NCBI GenBank assembly: GCA_964200075.2 | Contig: CAXNAA020000272.1 | Location: 1-23,257, forward strand | Direction: 5' to 3' | Length of the DNA stretch: 23,257 nt | Source of the DNA: Sphacelaria rigidula | Lineage: Eukaryota; Phaeophyceae; Sphacelariales | In this document: in pieces, positions 17,687 through 22,700 of the stretch | How positions within the stretch are numbered: the stretch's first letter is position 1 | Layout: each line of letters opens with the position of its first letter | Position numbers and translations under genes: made by a program | Notes under the pieces: generated by a model | Database searches by the model: none | What the model was told of the DNA's origin: nothing | The model's input: the letters and a program-made list of their open reading frames with translations, nothing else

Positions 17687-19145
17687 GCAGAAAGTACAAG
17701 GAAATCGGCCCATTTAGAACTACTATTTCATTGACTGGGGCCTGCTGATATACTTTTTCGCAAGAAAGAGGCTACCTGGTACCATGTACATACCTCGACA
17801 CAGACTTGACATCGCTGAAACCGGCGCGACTGCGGACCGTGTCGCTCCCGGGACGCCGACTCCCCTTCCCACGCTTAAGAATACCTCGGCTCAGGCTGCG
17901 GCCAAGGGAGGAATTGTTCCCTGAGTACGTCGGCGTTCCACCTGTTTCGGGGGTCGTCTTCCTCGTTCTCGCTTTGGCCACTCTTTCCATAGCCGTGTTA
18001 TCTGCTTCGATGATGTCGTAGATGTCGGGCTCGAGGTTGATCTGCACGCCGCTGCGCGTGCTGCGGCTTCGTGTACTGCTGCTCGTGAAAGCATGGCAGA
18101 TGTTGGCGTACCGTACATCGATTGGCGTAGTCAGTTGGTCGAGCTCAGCGGACGGGGCGGGTGGGTTGACCGTTCATTTTGCGAACTTTCAAAAATGTAT
18201 GTGTTGAGACCTCTGCACAAAGCAGATGGATGAGTGAAAAAGGCGCTTTTTGACGCTATTCGACGTGGTTTGGAGAGGGGGTGTTTCTTCACATCTCTGC
18301 GAGGAAGTTTTGAAAATGCCAAGAAAGGAGAGACAAATAGAAAACGGCTGCGCGTACAAGCGTTGATTGATCGATCGATTAGTTGTCGCCTCTTAACCGG
18401 TCCTCCAACGATCCAGCCATGATCACATGATGGATGTACCCGAGATAATAACAAGACGGAAACTCTCGCTGAAGAAAAGAGAAGCCATCAAAGGTGGAGT
18501 AGACATGCGAGTACAAGAAGACAAGAAGAAAAAAAAGGAAACGAAACGAAACAAGCACAGAAGTGTGGCCGTATGGATGCATCGTTCCCTCTCCCCGTAC
18601 CTCGGCGCATCACCAGGAACGGAGATATTGGATACGAGGTTGCTCATGCCGCGGGAAGAGCCGTTGCCGGAGAACATCGATATTCCATTTTGCACGTTCG
18701 ACCCTGACCCTCCTGTTTGGCTGTCTGCCCGGAGCGGTGTGCCGCTGTCCTGGAGGGTGACACCCCGCCGAGGGAGATCAATGGGCTGGTCCGCGACAAA
18801 ACGAGGAGATGGAAAGCAGCAATGAGAACGGGGAGAGCAGCGGGAACCCGAGGAGAGTGGGAAAGGGGGGGGGGAGGGTAAGACGCGGGACGAAGCCGCG
18901 TTTTCGAAAGCCGTTCTACCCCGCGTATGCACTGGACACGGAATGGTTTTGATGTGGAGAGGCAATATGTACCTCATCTACGTGAAGATGCATTTTGCCG
19001 AAATTCGAAAGCAGACAACGAGGACAGGAGAAGCTAGTACACACACACATACACACACCTGTACAGGGTGTTCCGGCAAAGGCGACTGCGGTACCCATGA
19101 GACTTCGTCTACCAGCTTTGGATCATCCGGCGGAAGGAGGTCCAT
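233..19145 (-). CDS. CESA: Cellulose synthase-like membrane glycosyltransferase (GT2, CESA/CSL type), multi-exon, C-terminus outside window
   Basis: Proposed exons, in transcript order: 19145-19059, 18785-18601, 18078-17794, 10119-9975, 9857-9783, 9265-9046, 8460-8380, 8128-7922, 7373-7215, 6792-6740, 5938-5713, 5198-5142, 4782-4669, 4386-4125, 3574-3430, 1821-1632, 310-233. The product is about 857 residues so far. Seen: a disordered N-terminus (1 to about 235), hydrophobic segments (about 245-480), then PTAGE (507-510 region), LDEKRR (first catalytic Asp about 544), KAGNMN (about 764-769), NDAR at the DxD position (about 794-796) and VQTPQRF (about 835-841). This motif order is that of processive GT2 enzymes of the cellulose synthase group, which move glucose from UDP-glucose onto a beta-1,4 chain and extrude it through the membrane. 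Substrate is inferred from family; a chitin synthase or other CSL is less likely. The TED and QxxRW motifs are missing because the gene leaves the window. The symbol denotes the family, not a specific orthologue. Confidence 0.85.
447..558. mobile_element. PiggyBac-like palindromic MITE, diverged copy A1
   Basis: Shows CAACCCTTCGGCGGTGAG, the core TGTTGAATCGACATCGATTT and CACTTGAAAGAAGTATGCAC, then GGACGACCCTCGCAG. Same family as the cluster in intron 3, about 10.6 kb away; its right end is decayed. Confidence 0.6.
952..976 (+). repeat. G tract (25)
   Basis: Uninterrupted G homopolymer following a GT array, 59 bases before the N gap. Confidence 0.9.
1035..1044. other. Assembly gap (10 N)
   Basis: Ten N between two long G tracts. 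The true length is unknown; G homopolymers on both sides probably blocked assembly. Confidence 0.98.
1110..1162 (+). repeat. G tract (53)
   Basis: Uninterrupted G homopolymer, C on the transcript strand of the CESA-like gene. Produces false polyglycine and polyproline frames. Confidence 0.9.
1632..1821 (-). CDS. CESA-like gene, exon 16 (DxD region)
   Basis: Starts G AAT GCC after CTTGCAG, completing the Met of KAGNM-NAAIF, and ends GCCAAG|GTGCGT (phase 0); 63 codons. IVVVNDARHQLEANFLQRTV followed by PYFFE aligns with the DxD-containing strand of CESA (LDADHVP...FLxRTLPYF). Here the motif reads D-A-R, so the second acidic residue is replaced. RYRWAK then leads into VQTPQRF of exon 17. Confidence 0.92.
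1822..3429 (-). other. Intron 15 of the CESA-like gene (1.6 kb)
   Basis: Exons 15 and 16 join in phase inside the KAGNMNA motif, so nothing in between is required. One exon-like segment with a phase-compatible acceptor (from 3038 downward) runs into a stop and is not annotated. No known repeat is recognised. Confidence 0.6.
3430..3574 (-). CDS. CESA-like gene, exon 15 (KAGN motif)
   Basis: Starts after a C-rich tract ending GCAG (phase 1, completing a Gly codon with exon 14) and ends AACAT|GTGCGT (phase 2). FREIFGRGDDADETEAGRSD leads to LVYYSRKNCGTPKISPKAGN. Tyr-x-Ser-Arg followed by KAGN(M/L)N is the conserved GT2 cellulose synthase stretch just ahead of the DxD motif. Phases agree on both sides. 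Confidence 0.92.
3575..4124 (-). other. Intron 14 of the CESA-like gene
   Basis: Holds the 70-base homopolymer at 4034-4103 near its 5' splice site and a C-rich pyrimidine tract (transcript sense) before the exon 15 acceptor. No other feature seen. Confidence 0.6.
4034..4103 (+). repeat. C tract (70)
   Basis: The longest homopolymer of the window; G on the transcript strand, starting about 21 bases after the exon 14 donor. Confidence 0.9.
4125..4386 (-). CDS. CESA-like gene, exon 14 (Ser/Asp-rich insert)
   Basis: Eighty-seven codons plus one base between a TTTTGTACAG acceptor (phase 0) and a CCCG|GTGAGT donor (phase 1). VLRLLDAMCLANGLTDAFAL is helical; an Ala-rich part follows, then a charged low-complexity run (KKREADGSSSSDDDATK) and DAESKLLGATAKTIEP. 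The acidic Ser-rich run could be a phosphorylated surface loop. A 70-base G tract (transcript sense) begins about 21 bases into the following intron. Confidence 0.85.
4669..4782 (-). CDS. CESA-like gene, exon 13
   Basis: Thirty-eight codons, phase 0 on both sides, between a good acceptor (CTGCTGTTGCCGCCCAG) and a CCAG|GTGTGT donor. The peptide (AEGVTELTQKGFIDWCRN, then YERKHLYDDKKLNEAVQ) is helical and charged. It belongs to the insertion between the first catalytic Asp and KAGN, where plant CESAs carry a plant-conserved region. I see no sequence likeness to that region. Confidence 0.75.
4783..5141 (-). other. Intron 12 of the CESA-like gene
   Basis: About 360 bases of anonymous sequence; nothing recognised. 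Confidence 0.45.
5142..5198 (-). CDS. CESA-like gene, exon 12 (weak acceptor)
   Basis: Nineteen codons ending at GCCCTG|GTATGT in phase 0. The frame SGECYLGKGCVAKPQIGAL matches the flanking phases. The acceptor (GGGCGAGAG) has no good pyrimidine tract; another AG at 5190 would keep CYLGKG onward in the same frame. The exon body is supported by the donor and phase; its start is uncertain. Confidence 0.55.
5199..5712 (-). other. Intron 11 of the CESA-like gene
   Basis: Contains a short degenerate hexamer array (5239-5270). Otherwise nothing recognised. Confidence 0.5.
5239..5270 (+). repeat. Degenerate TTAG-hexamer array (telomere-like)
   Basis: Five consecutive hexamers GGTTAG, CGATAG, TGTTAG, TGTTAG, AGTTAG. 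They resemble decayed TTAGGG-type telomeric units, but could be chance low-complexity sequence. Confidence 0.35.
5713..5938 (-). CDS. CESA-like gene, exon 11 (PTAGE and first catalytic Asp)
   Basis: Starts after GGAACAG in phase 2 and ends at ATG|GTAAGT in phase 0; 75 codons. VAILLPTAGENLEVVFKALV is the N-terminal GT2 strand with the P-T-x-(G/N)-E motif that binds the uridine moiety. LRVVVLDEKRRIEV carries the first conserved Asp, with LDEKRR in place of the LDDG of bacterial and plant enzymes. The remainder (VYRVCAAVQRMGELIAGRRV) is helical. This is the clearest family match in the window. Confidence 0.92.
5939..6739 (-). other. Intron 10 of the CESA-like gene
   Basis: About 0.8 kb, A/T-richer than the exons. 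It contains the fold-back element at 6446-6580. No exon is needed because exons 10 and 11 join in phase. Confidence 0.55.
6446..6580. repeat. Imperfect fold-back (inverted repeat) element
   Basis: Arms containing AGTTGCAATAGACA and TGTCCACTGCAACTT surround an inner GAAGTATG...CATACTTC pair, and ATATGGTTA faces GACCATATA outside. The whole could fold into one long hairpin, as expected of a MITE-like remnant. No coding capacity. Confidence 0.5.
6740..6792 (-). CDS. CESA-like gene, exon 10
   Basis: Seventeen codons plus two bases between a TTCATCAG acceptor (phase 0) and a GCCAG|GTACGT donor (phase 2). The acidic peptide VTMDDLTAVDDQVGYNA runs straight into the PTAGE motif of exon 11. Phases agree with both neighbours. 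Confidence 0.8.
6793..7214 (-). other. Intron 9 of the CESA-like gene
   Basis: About 420 bases; nothing recognised beyond short CA-rich stretches. Confidence 0.5.
7215..7373 (-). CDS. CESA-like gene, exon 9 (transmembrane segment before the GT domain)
   Basis: Fifty-three codons, phase 0 on both sides, between a GGTGGCAG acceptor and an ATCAAG|GTGAGA donor. WRFVDTYPPTLDRWEY leads into a strongly hydrophobic aromatic helix (FYWWWSFFLAEVFLAIAVWI), then QRLFPVQRIK. A tryptophan-rich helix directly ahead of the catalytic domain is typical of CESA-like GT2 proteins. Confidence 0.85.
7374..7921 (-). other. Intron 8 of the CESA-like gene
   Basis: Contains interrupted C tracts at 7504-7522 and 7662-7683 (plus strand). 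No other feature seen. Confidence 0.5.
7922..8128 (-). CDS. CESA-like gene, exon 8
   Basis: Sixty-nine codons, phase 0 on both sides, between a TTTCTCACCCCAG acceptor and a GTT|GTGAGT donor. The peptide is helical and charged (SVLRMYANWRSKHVRELGKE, then KKVLGVQGEKKWEII and PFLKKLINPAV). It lies between the exon 7 and exon 9 helices, so it is either a long loop or an interfacial domain. I recognise no family here. Its slightly higher A/T content is the only oddity. Confidence 0.65.
8351..8366 (+). repeat. G tract (16) with GT array
   Basis: GT array at about 8340-8350 followed by 16 G, within 15 bases of the exon 7 donor. Confidence 0.85.
8380..8460 (-). CDS. CESA-like gene, exon 7 (transmembrane segment)
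   Basis: Twenty-seven codons, phase 0 on both sides, between an ATATTGCAG acceptor and a TTGCAG|GTGTGT donor. The peptide EKRLFPSAHLVRI continues into LAVLNVGIGILYLQ, a clear hydrophobic helix with positive charges on its N-side. A C16 run (in transcript sense) and an AC array start about 13 bases inside the following intron. Confidence 0.75.
8461..9045 (-). other. Intron 6 of the CESA-like gene
   Basis: About 585 bases, no repeat or exon recognised. Confidence 0.5.
9046..9265 (-). CDS. CESA-like gene, exon 6
   Basis: Seventy-three codons between a TGTGAGCAG acceptor (phase 2; an alternative at 9268 adds one codon) and a CCGCAG|GTTGGT donor. The peptide is polar and cytosolic-looking: SPRAASEVSG, a central Arg/Ser-rich part (SVRRFMTGSRMGSFKR), an acidic MDDDDVD cluster, then NLFFDRVHCANPQ. 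Because exon 5 ends in phase 0, either exon 5 uses a later phase-2 donor (for example GTGTGG or GTGCAA in its open downstream stretch) or a small exon was missed. Confidence 0.6.
9266..9782 (-). other. Intron 5 of the CESA-like gene (boundaries uncertain)
   Basis: Holds degenerate family B units flanked by an exact 14-base direct repeat (9361-9374 and 9441-9454) and a G-rich tract at 9538-9546. Its first part remains open and hydrophobic in the exon 5 frame, and its two ends do not match in phase, so an unseen exon or another donor is likely. Confidence 0.45.
9361..9454. repeat. Family B unit flanked by 14-base direct repeats
   Basis: The same 14 bases (CATTGTAGCGCGCG) occur 80 bases apart. 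Between them is a diverged family B unit (GTACTCAT...GCATGCC...ATTGACCACGTATCCC...GAGACGGAG). A second, weaker copy appears to follow to about 9546, ending in a G run. Confidence 0.5.
9783..9857 (-). CDS. CESA-like gene, exon 5 (first hydrophobic segment)
   Basis: Twenty-five codons between a GGGCTAG acceptor and a GTC|GTGAGT donor. The peptide reads VADVTGAMRCVKTSIYWVYS and then STFV, an amphipathic-to-hydrophobic stretch suited to the entry of a membrane helix. The frame stays open and strongly hydrophobic for about 35 codons past the donor, so read-through or a later donor would lengthen the helix. Phase 0 out does not match exon 6. Confidence 0.55.
9975..10119 (-). CDS. CESA-like gene, exon 4
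   Basis: Begins after a TTGCACAG acceptor with G TTC GAC (phase 2), joining exon 3 to give ...SVSRFDPDEPPRS. Forty-eight codons of polar sequence. Two donors compete: GCAG|GTTTGT at 9979 (phase 2, which puts a stop into exon 5) and GTTT|GTGCGA at 9975 (phase 0, which keeps exon 5 open). I chose the second. Family B repeats lie immediately upstream of the acceptor. Confidence 0.6.
10179..10230 (-). repeat. Family B repeat, truncated copy 1
   Basis: Carries the family B end (GTACTCATGATCATGCATGCC) and the ATGACTACGGCATGC core in minus sense, but lacks the GTCCGGCGA half. It follows a G-rich run. Confidence 0.6.
10238..10330 (-). repeat. Family B repeat, copy 2
   Basis: Full-length diverged copy of about 93 bases. 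In minus sense it starts GTCCGGCGAAAACCCGGCG and ends near TTGAGAACAC. It is in tandem with copies 1 and 3, separated by G-rich linkers. Confidence 0.7.
10357..10450 (-). repeat. Family B repeat, copy 3
   Basis: Full-length copy of about 94 bases. In minus sense it runs from CTGGTCCGGCGAGAATCC to CATGAGTATAC. Shares CGTGCTCCGTCCCGGCTTTG with the others. Same orientation as copies 1 and 2. Confidence 0.7.
11196..11304. mobile_element. PiggyBac-like palindromic MITE, copy A2
   Basis: Ends AACCCTTAGACTGCGGTGCG and CCTGCGGTCAAAGGGTT with the shared core read in reverse (CTGGGTCATGCATACTTTTT). Flanking four-base sites have decayed to TGAA and TTAC. Confidence 0.7.
11657..11762. mobile_element. 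PiggyBac-like palindromic MITE, copy A3
   Basis: AAACCCTCAGACGGTGAGG at the left, core GTTGAGTCGGCATCAATTTC, right end CTCGCGGCCTAAGGGTTAA with an intact TTAA at 11759-11762; left target site decayed. Confidence 0.7.
12163..12235 (-). pseudogene. tRNA-like segment (decayed tRNA or SINE head)
   Basis: Exactly 73 bases in minus sense, from GCCCCGGTGGTGTAATGG to GTGTCGGG. It has an A-box-like TGGTGTAATGG and a perfect B-box GGTTCGATTCC at normal spacing, followed at once by TTTTT, a pol III terminator. The acceptor, D and anticodon stems do not pair properly, so it is not a working tRNA. Likely a tRNA pseudogene or tRNA-derived SINE. Confidence 0.5.
12509..12611. mobile_element. PiggyBac-like palindromic MITE, copy A4
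   Basis: GACCGCGAGGGTAGTTCACC at the left, core ACTGAATCGGGATCATTTTC, right end GTGTAAGGGTTAA. Its right TTAA (12608-12611) is also the left TTAA of copy A5. Confidence 0.7.
12608..12713. mobile_element. PiggyBac-like palindromic MITE, copy A5 (intact TTAA both sides)
   Basis: TTAACCCTTGGACGGCAAGA at the left, core CTGTTGAATTGGCATCAATT, right end TCGCGGTCCAAGGGTTAA. TTAA flanks at 12608-12611 and 12710-12713, each shared with a neighbouring copy. Confidence 0.8.
12710..12816. mobile_element. PiggyBac-like palindromic MITE, copy A6
   Basis: Starts TTAACCCTTACACCGCGAGG and ends CTCGCGGTCTAAGGGTTTAA, with the core reversed relative to A5 (GAAATTGATGCCGATTCAAC). Shares the 12710-12713 TTAA with A5, forming a head-to-head pair. 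Confidence 0.8.
13313..13424. mobile_element. PiggyBac-like palindromic MITE, copy A7
   Basis: Left end CACCCTTTGACCGCGAGGG, core TGCTGAATCGGCATCAATTT, right end altered (AAGTAGTCCAAAGGTTAA). Its right TTAA (13421-13424) is shared with A8. Confidence 0.7.
13421..13526. mobile_element. PiggyBac-like palindromic MITE, copy A8 (intact TTAA both sides)
   Basis: TTAACTCTTAGACCGCGAAA at the left and CCTCGCAGTCTAAGGGTTAA at the right, exact TTAA at 13421-13424 and 13523-13526, core in the A6 orientation. Confidence 0.8.
14280..14395. mobile_element. PiggyBac-like palindromic MITE, copy A9
   Basis: AAACCCTTAGACCGCGATGC at the left, CAATTGATGCCGATTCAGAA in the core, CCCTCGCAGTCCAAGGGTT at the right. 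Flanking sites are decayed (TAAA, TTGG). Confidence 0.7.
14699..14800. mobile_element. PiggyBac-like palindromic MITE, copy A10
   Basis: Left end TTAACCCTTCGACGACAAG with intact TTAA, core CGAATCGCCGTCAATTTTAT, right end CTCACGGCCAAGGGATTG. More diverged than A5 to A8. Confidence 0.65.
15036..15230. repeat. Imperfect fold-back element with about 65-base arms
   Basis: The left arm (15036-15098, GGCCGTGTCTCACCAAATTG...) matches the reverse complement of the right arm (15164-15230) with scattered mismatches. The central loop is about 65 bases. Looks like a non-coding MITE or snapback element. Confidence 0.6.
15299..15357. repeat. Short palindrome
   Basis: CAAACTCGAGGTTC and GAACCTCGAGTTTG face each other around about 25 bases. 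Part of the same motif (GAGTTTGAGA) recurs near 16808. Confidence 0.55.
15402..15477 (-). pseudogene. Second tRNA-like segment
   Basis: Seventy-six bases in minus sense. Ends pair as an acceptor (GGGGTG with CACCCC), a six-base stem CCATTT/AAATGG sits at the anticodon position, and a B-box-like GGTTCGATGCC is present. Loop sizes are wrong for a true tRNA. Probably a tRNA-derived repeat; could be chance. Confidence 0.3.
15589..15618 (+). repeat. GT dinucleotide array
   Basis: About 15 uninterrupted GT units. Confidence 0.9.
16117..16169 (+). repeat. CA dinucleotide array
   Basis: About 26 uninterrupted CA units. Confidence 0.9.
16183..16245. mobile_element. PiggyBac-like palindromic MITE, truncated copy A11
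   Basis: Only the left two thirds remain (GACCCTTGGATCATCAGGG, then TTGTTGAATCGGCATCGACT). It directly follows the 53-base CA array. Confidence 0.55.
16317..16425. repeat. Imperfect fold-back element
   Basis: ATGCAAAAAGTGTATCGTGT on one side and, read on the other strand, TGGCAAAAAATGTACTTCGT on the other; arms of about 50 bases, roughly 70 percent alike by eye. The two strands therefore encode similar open frames, which explains the ORFs seen on both. Confidence 0.5.
17636..17685 (+). repeat. G tract (50)
   Basis: Uninterrupted G homopolymer near the 5' end of intron 3 of the CESA-like gene (C in its transcript), about 110 bases after the exon 3 donor. Confidence 0.9.
17794..18078 (-). CDS. 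CESA-like gene, exon 3 (with tandem acceptor)
   Basis: Open frame ending at a TCGAG|GTATGT donor. The start is ambiguous: GAG, CAG and CAG occur back to back (exon starts 18081, 18078 or 18075), all in phase 2 and preceded by a pyrimidine-rich stretch. The peptide includes VQINLEPDIYDIIEADN, then a basic Arg/Ser/Gly-rich tail, suggesting a disordered, possibly phosphorylated cytosolic segment. It ends in phase 2, which fits exon 4 only across a 7.7-kb intron. Confidence 0.65.
18079..18600 (-). other. Intron 2 of the CESA-like gene
   Basis: About 520 bases; nothing recognised. Ends in a pyrimidine-rich stretch before the tandem acceptor. Confidence 0.5.
18601..18785 (-). CDS. CESA-like gene, exon 2
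   Basis: Sixty-one codons plus two bases, between a GACCAG acceptor preceded by a pyrimidine-rich stretch and an AG|GTACGG donor. The peptide (PIDLPRRGVT..., then Ser/Gly/Asn-rich) is low-complexity and looks disordered. Phase 0 in, phase 2 out. No domain is recognised. Confidence 0.65.
19059..19145 (-). CDS. CESA-like gene, exon 1 (start codon)
   Basis: Twenty-nine codons from ATG at 19145-19143 to a CAG|GTGTGT donor. A TAG stands in the same frame 18 bases upstream, so this is the first usable ATG of the frame. The peptide begins MDLLPPDDPK and is acidic and proline-rich with no signal peptide, as expected for a cytosolic N-terminus. It ends in phase 0, matching exon 2. The donor lies inside a GT-rich microsatellite, so the exact splice position could slip. 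Confidence 0.7.
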
Positions 19146-19472
19146 CTCGACCTTAGCGCAGGACTACAGCACTTGACCCAAACCCGTTTTGAGTTGGGTG
19201 TGCGTGCGTAAGAAGGAGAGAAAACGATGCGGTACGAAATTTCAGCTGCGGATCAGATTAAAAAGTCGAAAGTGATTCATCAAGAAAAGGAATTATTCTA
19301 GAATGTACAACAGTCGGTTTGATACACGTGTCAAGTCGCAGCCCCACTGCTCATGACATCATCCGCGCATTCTGAACGACAAACCGAACTGTGACTCTGC
19401 CTCGTACTCCACGTAGCCCGTACCACCACAATCGCCACCAACACCACCACAACACCACAGCAAGACGCCACT
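19146..19472. promoter_or_regulatory. Divergent intergenic region, likely bidirectional promoter
   Basis: Only 327 bases separate the start codons of the two diverging genes. The side next to the plus-strand gene is a C/A-rich ACC-repeat leader (19430-19462), typical of a 5' UTR; the middle is A/T-richer (19240-19310). No TATA box is convincing. Function inferred from gene order. Confidence 0.5.
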
Positions 19473-19744
19473 ATGGTACGTGTAGCTGACAGCAGCCTGC
19501 CGCTCGTTGCCCTCGTGCTTGCGCTGTGCGCTCAATATGACGAAGCATTCGTCGTTCCCCTTGGACGGGTTGGAGGACATCCGGTTCGACGATCAGCTCA
19601 CAGGAGTACATCGGGCGTTAGTCGTGTCCCTCCTCAGCAGGTCCGGCGACAGGCAGAGACCATGCAGGACAATTTGAGGAGGGAGGCAAGGGTCCGGCGG
19701 GCGCCCTTGATGGCGACACTTCGGCCAGAAGAGACGTCTACAGG
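19473..19744 (+). CDS. Plastid-protein gene, exon 1 (targeting leader)
   Basis: ATG at 19473-19475; 90 codons plus two bases, ending ACAGG|GTGAGT (phase 2). Hydrophobic core at residues 9-20, EAFVVP at 24-29, then a basic transit-like region (GRVGGHPVRRSAHRSTSG) and a charged helix (MQDNLRREARVRRAPLM). Confidence 0.75.
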
Positions 19745-22700
19745 GTGAGTTGACTGCTGTACTGACCACAGGGTCTGAGCTACTGGACTGACTTGCGGCA
19801 CACGTACCCCTGGCATGCTTGACATCCGACGGTTATGAGCTTGCCTGGCTGTAACCCCACTACTTCTTCACTGACGTCGATCGATCCCCGAACAAATGAC
19901 ATGGAAGGGACTCGACGTGCCGTACGTGCTGCGATGCCGACGTCAGCGAGGAAGTAGTACTAAACCGCCTGTTCGTCACCCCCTTGGAGCGATCTTTGAG
20001 ATTGCTGTATCATGAGCAGCTTGCCCACGTGGCTGTCGCACAATCAATCTTCTCAGCCGATGCGTCGTGAATCCTACAGGATTCATCAGGGATGCGCCAT
20101 GCGACGGCAAGGTCCGCTTCAGGCAACTGAAAATGCCCCCACCCACCCCCCCTGTTGCCAAGGTCATGCTGTCGTGTGTGCTCTTGGGTAGCAATACTTC
20201 ATTTCAGTTTCGGGTACTATCGTACGTGGGTAACAGTCGAAAGTCTTGAAACTCTTTGACCCGAAGTACGTCGGCTTCGGTGCGCAAGAGTATCTCAAAC
20301 TGGCTCTTTGTGCAACTTGCACACCGCATCTCACGGTTACAGGTTTAGATACGGTCAACCTACCCCTCTGTGCAAGGCAGAGCGAGTGCGCACATGCATC
20401 TCTGCTGGTCCTGTTGTATAAGTCACCACCCTAGATTCCTCTACCCCACCTGCTATATTACTTTGTACACACCCAGTTGCTGTCGGTGTTGAGAGCTTTG
20501 TCGTGATATATCTGGTCTATAACGATATTCGTACAGCTGGATGACACAATTATCTCGTGTTCGTTTGTTGACGTCGTTCGTGATAAAAGCAGGATTGGTG
20601 CAACAAGCGGTTCAGAAGAGCCGCCAACGAGGTTAGGCCGCATCTCGAAGCGCTTCCGAAAAATGATCCGAAAATCCATCATGGGGTACCTACCCGAAGA
20701 GGAGGCTGCCAAAGATCAAGCAGAGGCAGATGCCCTGGCAGCAGAGCGACTCGCGCGCACGCAGGTGAGTGCGGGCGAGATGCCTCATGAAGGCGTTTGT
20801 TGTTGTTGCTCGAAGCACAGATAGTTGCGGTTCAGCATAGCCATGCCTGAACCGTTGCAACAGTATATGCCGCGCACCACTGAAACCTGGGGAAAATATG
20901 GGCTTGGTGAATTCGTGAGCGGGGTCTCGATGCTAGAGATGTACAGCCACGTCTTTGCAACAGTATAGACAGTAGCGCTGAGCTGTCGCAACCGACGTCT
21001 CTTGGTCGTCAGTGACAGTTGGTAAAAAAGTTTGTCGTGGTTGCGGGTAAAAAAACAGACGGGTCATCACGTACTGAAGATCTCAGTGCAGCACATCAGT
21101 GGACGCAACTCCCCTTGACGATAAGTAAGCGGTCTGCCAATTGGCCTTCTACCTACCTTGCAACAGTGCTGGACAAAAACAAAGTGTCAGTGCTATGTAC
21201 TGTAGTTTGAAGTGTGCGTGTGTGTGTATATATATTCGTACATATATATGTCGCGTGTGTATGTGTGCGTGCCATGGTCAACGAACACATCCAGGTGCAC
21301 CAAGAGCACCTCATGGATGATGCTGCCGAGGCCCGCCGGGCGGCGGAAGACGTCGTGGCTGCTGCGCATGGCGAGCCTGTGGCGGTACCAGATATGGTGC
21401 AGCTAGACATAGGCGACACCAGCCCTATGGTGCGATAGCATCACAGAGGACAACAGCGATCTGTCGTGCCTTTCTTGTGGCTGTAGTGTAACCTGGACTC
21501 ATTACTCATCTCTTGCCCCAACGGCAGTGCGTGCTGACGGTTGGCTGATGATCCATACTATACACCCATGAGCCGTGCAAACATATATAGACACGGTGCG
21601 GAAATTCAACGCCGAACTGGTGTGTTAATTATTATAATCGCAAGCTAAATTCTTAATATCATTTTATTGGTGAGGCCACTTCTTGTGGCAAACAGTACTA
21701 AAATTGTGGAAAACTACCTTGCCGGAGACGCCGTGAAATGCCTTGCTGTACTCATTGAGGCGATTCCAGCAGAGTTGTTCGTCTTCCCGGTGGCCGCAAT
21801 TTTTTTCTCGGCCTAATTCGCTTTTTCTGAGAGACACCTCATTTTTCCAGGAGATCGGTCAAGTTCCCGGTTTTGTCTTGTCATCATACTTCCGCTCTCA
21901 TGAGTAAAGTCCGTTATGGGGGAGAGGCCGTACCTCGTCAACGGAGGTCCTCACGATGTTATGGTTAGGTTCGTTGAAAACATTTAGTTGTGGAGATCGC
22001 CACTGTAGAAATCAAAAATCAAATAATCGACCCACAACCTTGGCATCGTTGAGTCAAACATGGCCAAATTTTGATCAGTACGCTTCGGGCGGGACAGTCT
22101 AAGCAGGATGCAGCTCACCGTTCATGCGACTCGCCAAATCCATCACGGCGCTTCGCGCTGGGTGATTGACTGCGTGCCTGGTCCGGCGAAAGCCCGGTGT
22201 GCTCCGTCCCGGGTTTGTAGCGATGCGAGGTCAAGAACGATATGACTATAGCATGCGAGTCCATGAGTACACGGCCCTCCCTTGCACATCACCGTGTTTC
22301 GCGGCAGCGAATAAGCTCCCGTGTATCATGACGGCGACTTGCACCAATAACGATTCGGCCGCGTACGTACTGTAATGACGACCCCGAAACACAAACGAAC
22401 AATCTCGGTGCAGGAGGCGCAGGACATGATGGCTAGTTTGCGTAAGAGGAGTGAGGAGGTCAAGCAATCGCCGTCACCGGTGGAACGGGAGCAGCAGCAG
22501 CAACTGGAAGACGTCGCAGGGGATGATGCCCCAGAAACGGATATGGAAAGAATGACGAGGGAGATCCAAATGAGAACGCAACGGAGAAGACAGGAGCGCC
22601 GAGCGATCGAGGAGAAGAGACGGCTGGAACAGCAGGCGGCCGACGAGAAGATGAAGATTTCGAGGGAGAAGTTGTCAGGAGGACGCCCGGCTAGGTAATT

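Larger units (their letters stand above)
10120..17793 (-). other. Intron 3 of the CESA-like gene (about 7.7 kb, repeat-filled)
   Basis: Inferred because exon 3 ends and exon 4 begins in phase 2 and both encode similar disordered polar sequence. Contents: family B units (10179-10450), palindromic piggyBac-like elements (11196-14800 and 16183-16245), tRNA-like segments (12163-12235, 15402-15477), fold-back elements (15036-15230, 16317-16425), GT and CA arrays and a 50-base G tract. I recognise nothing in 10451-11195, 13527-14279 or 16450-17290. Missed exons remain possible. Confidence 0.55.
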
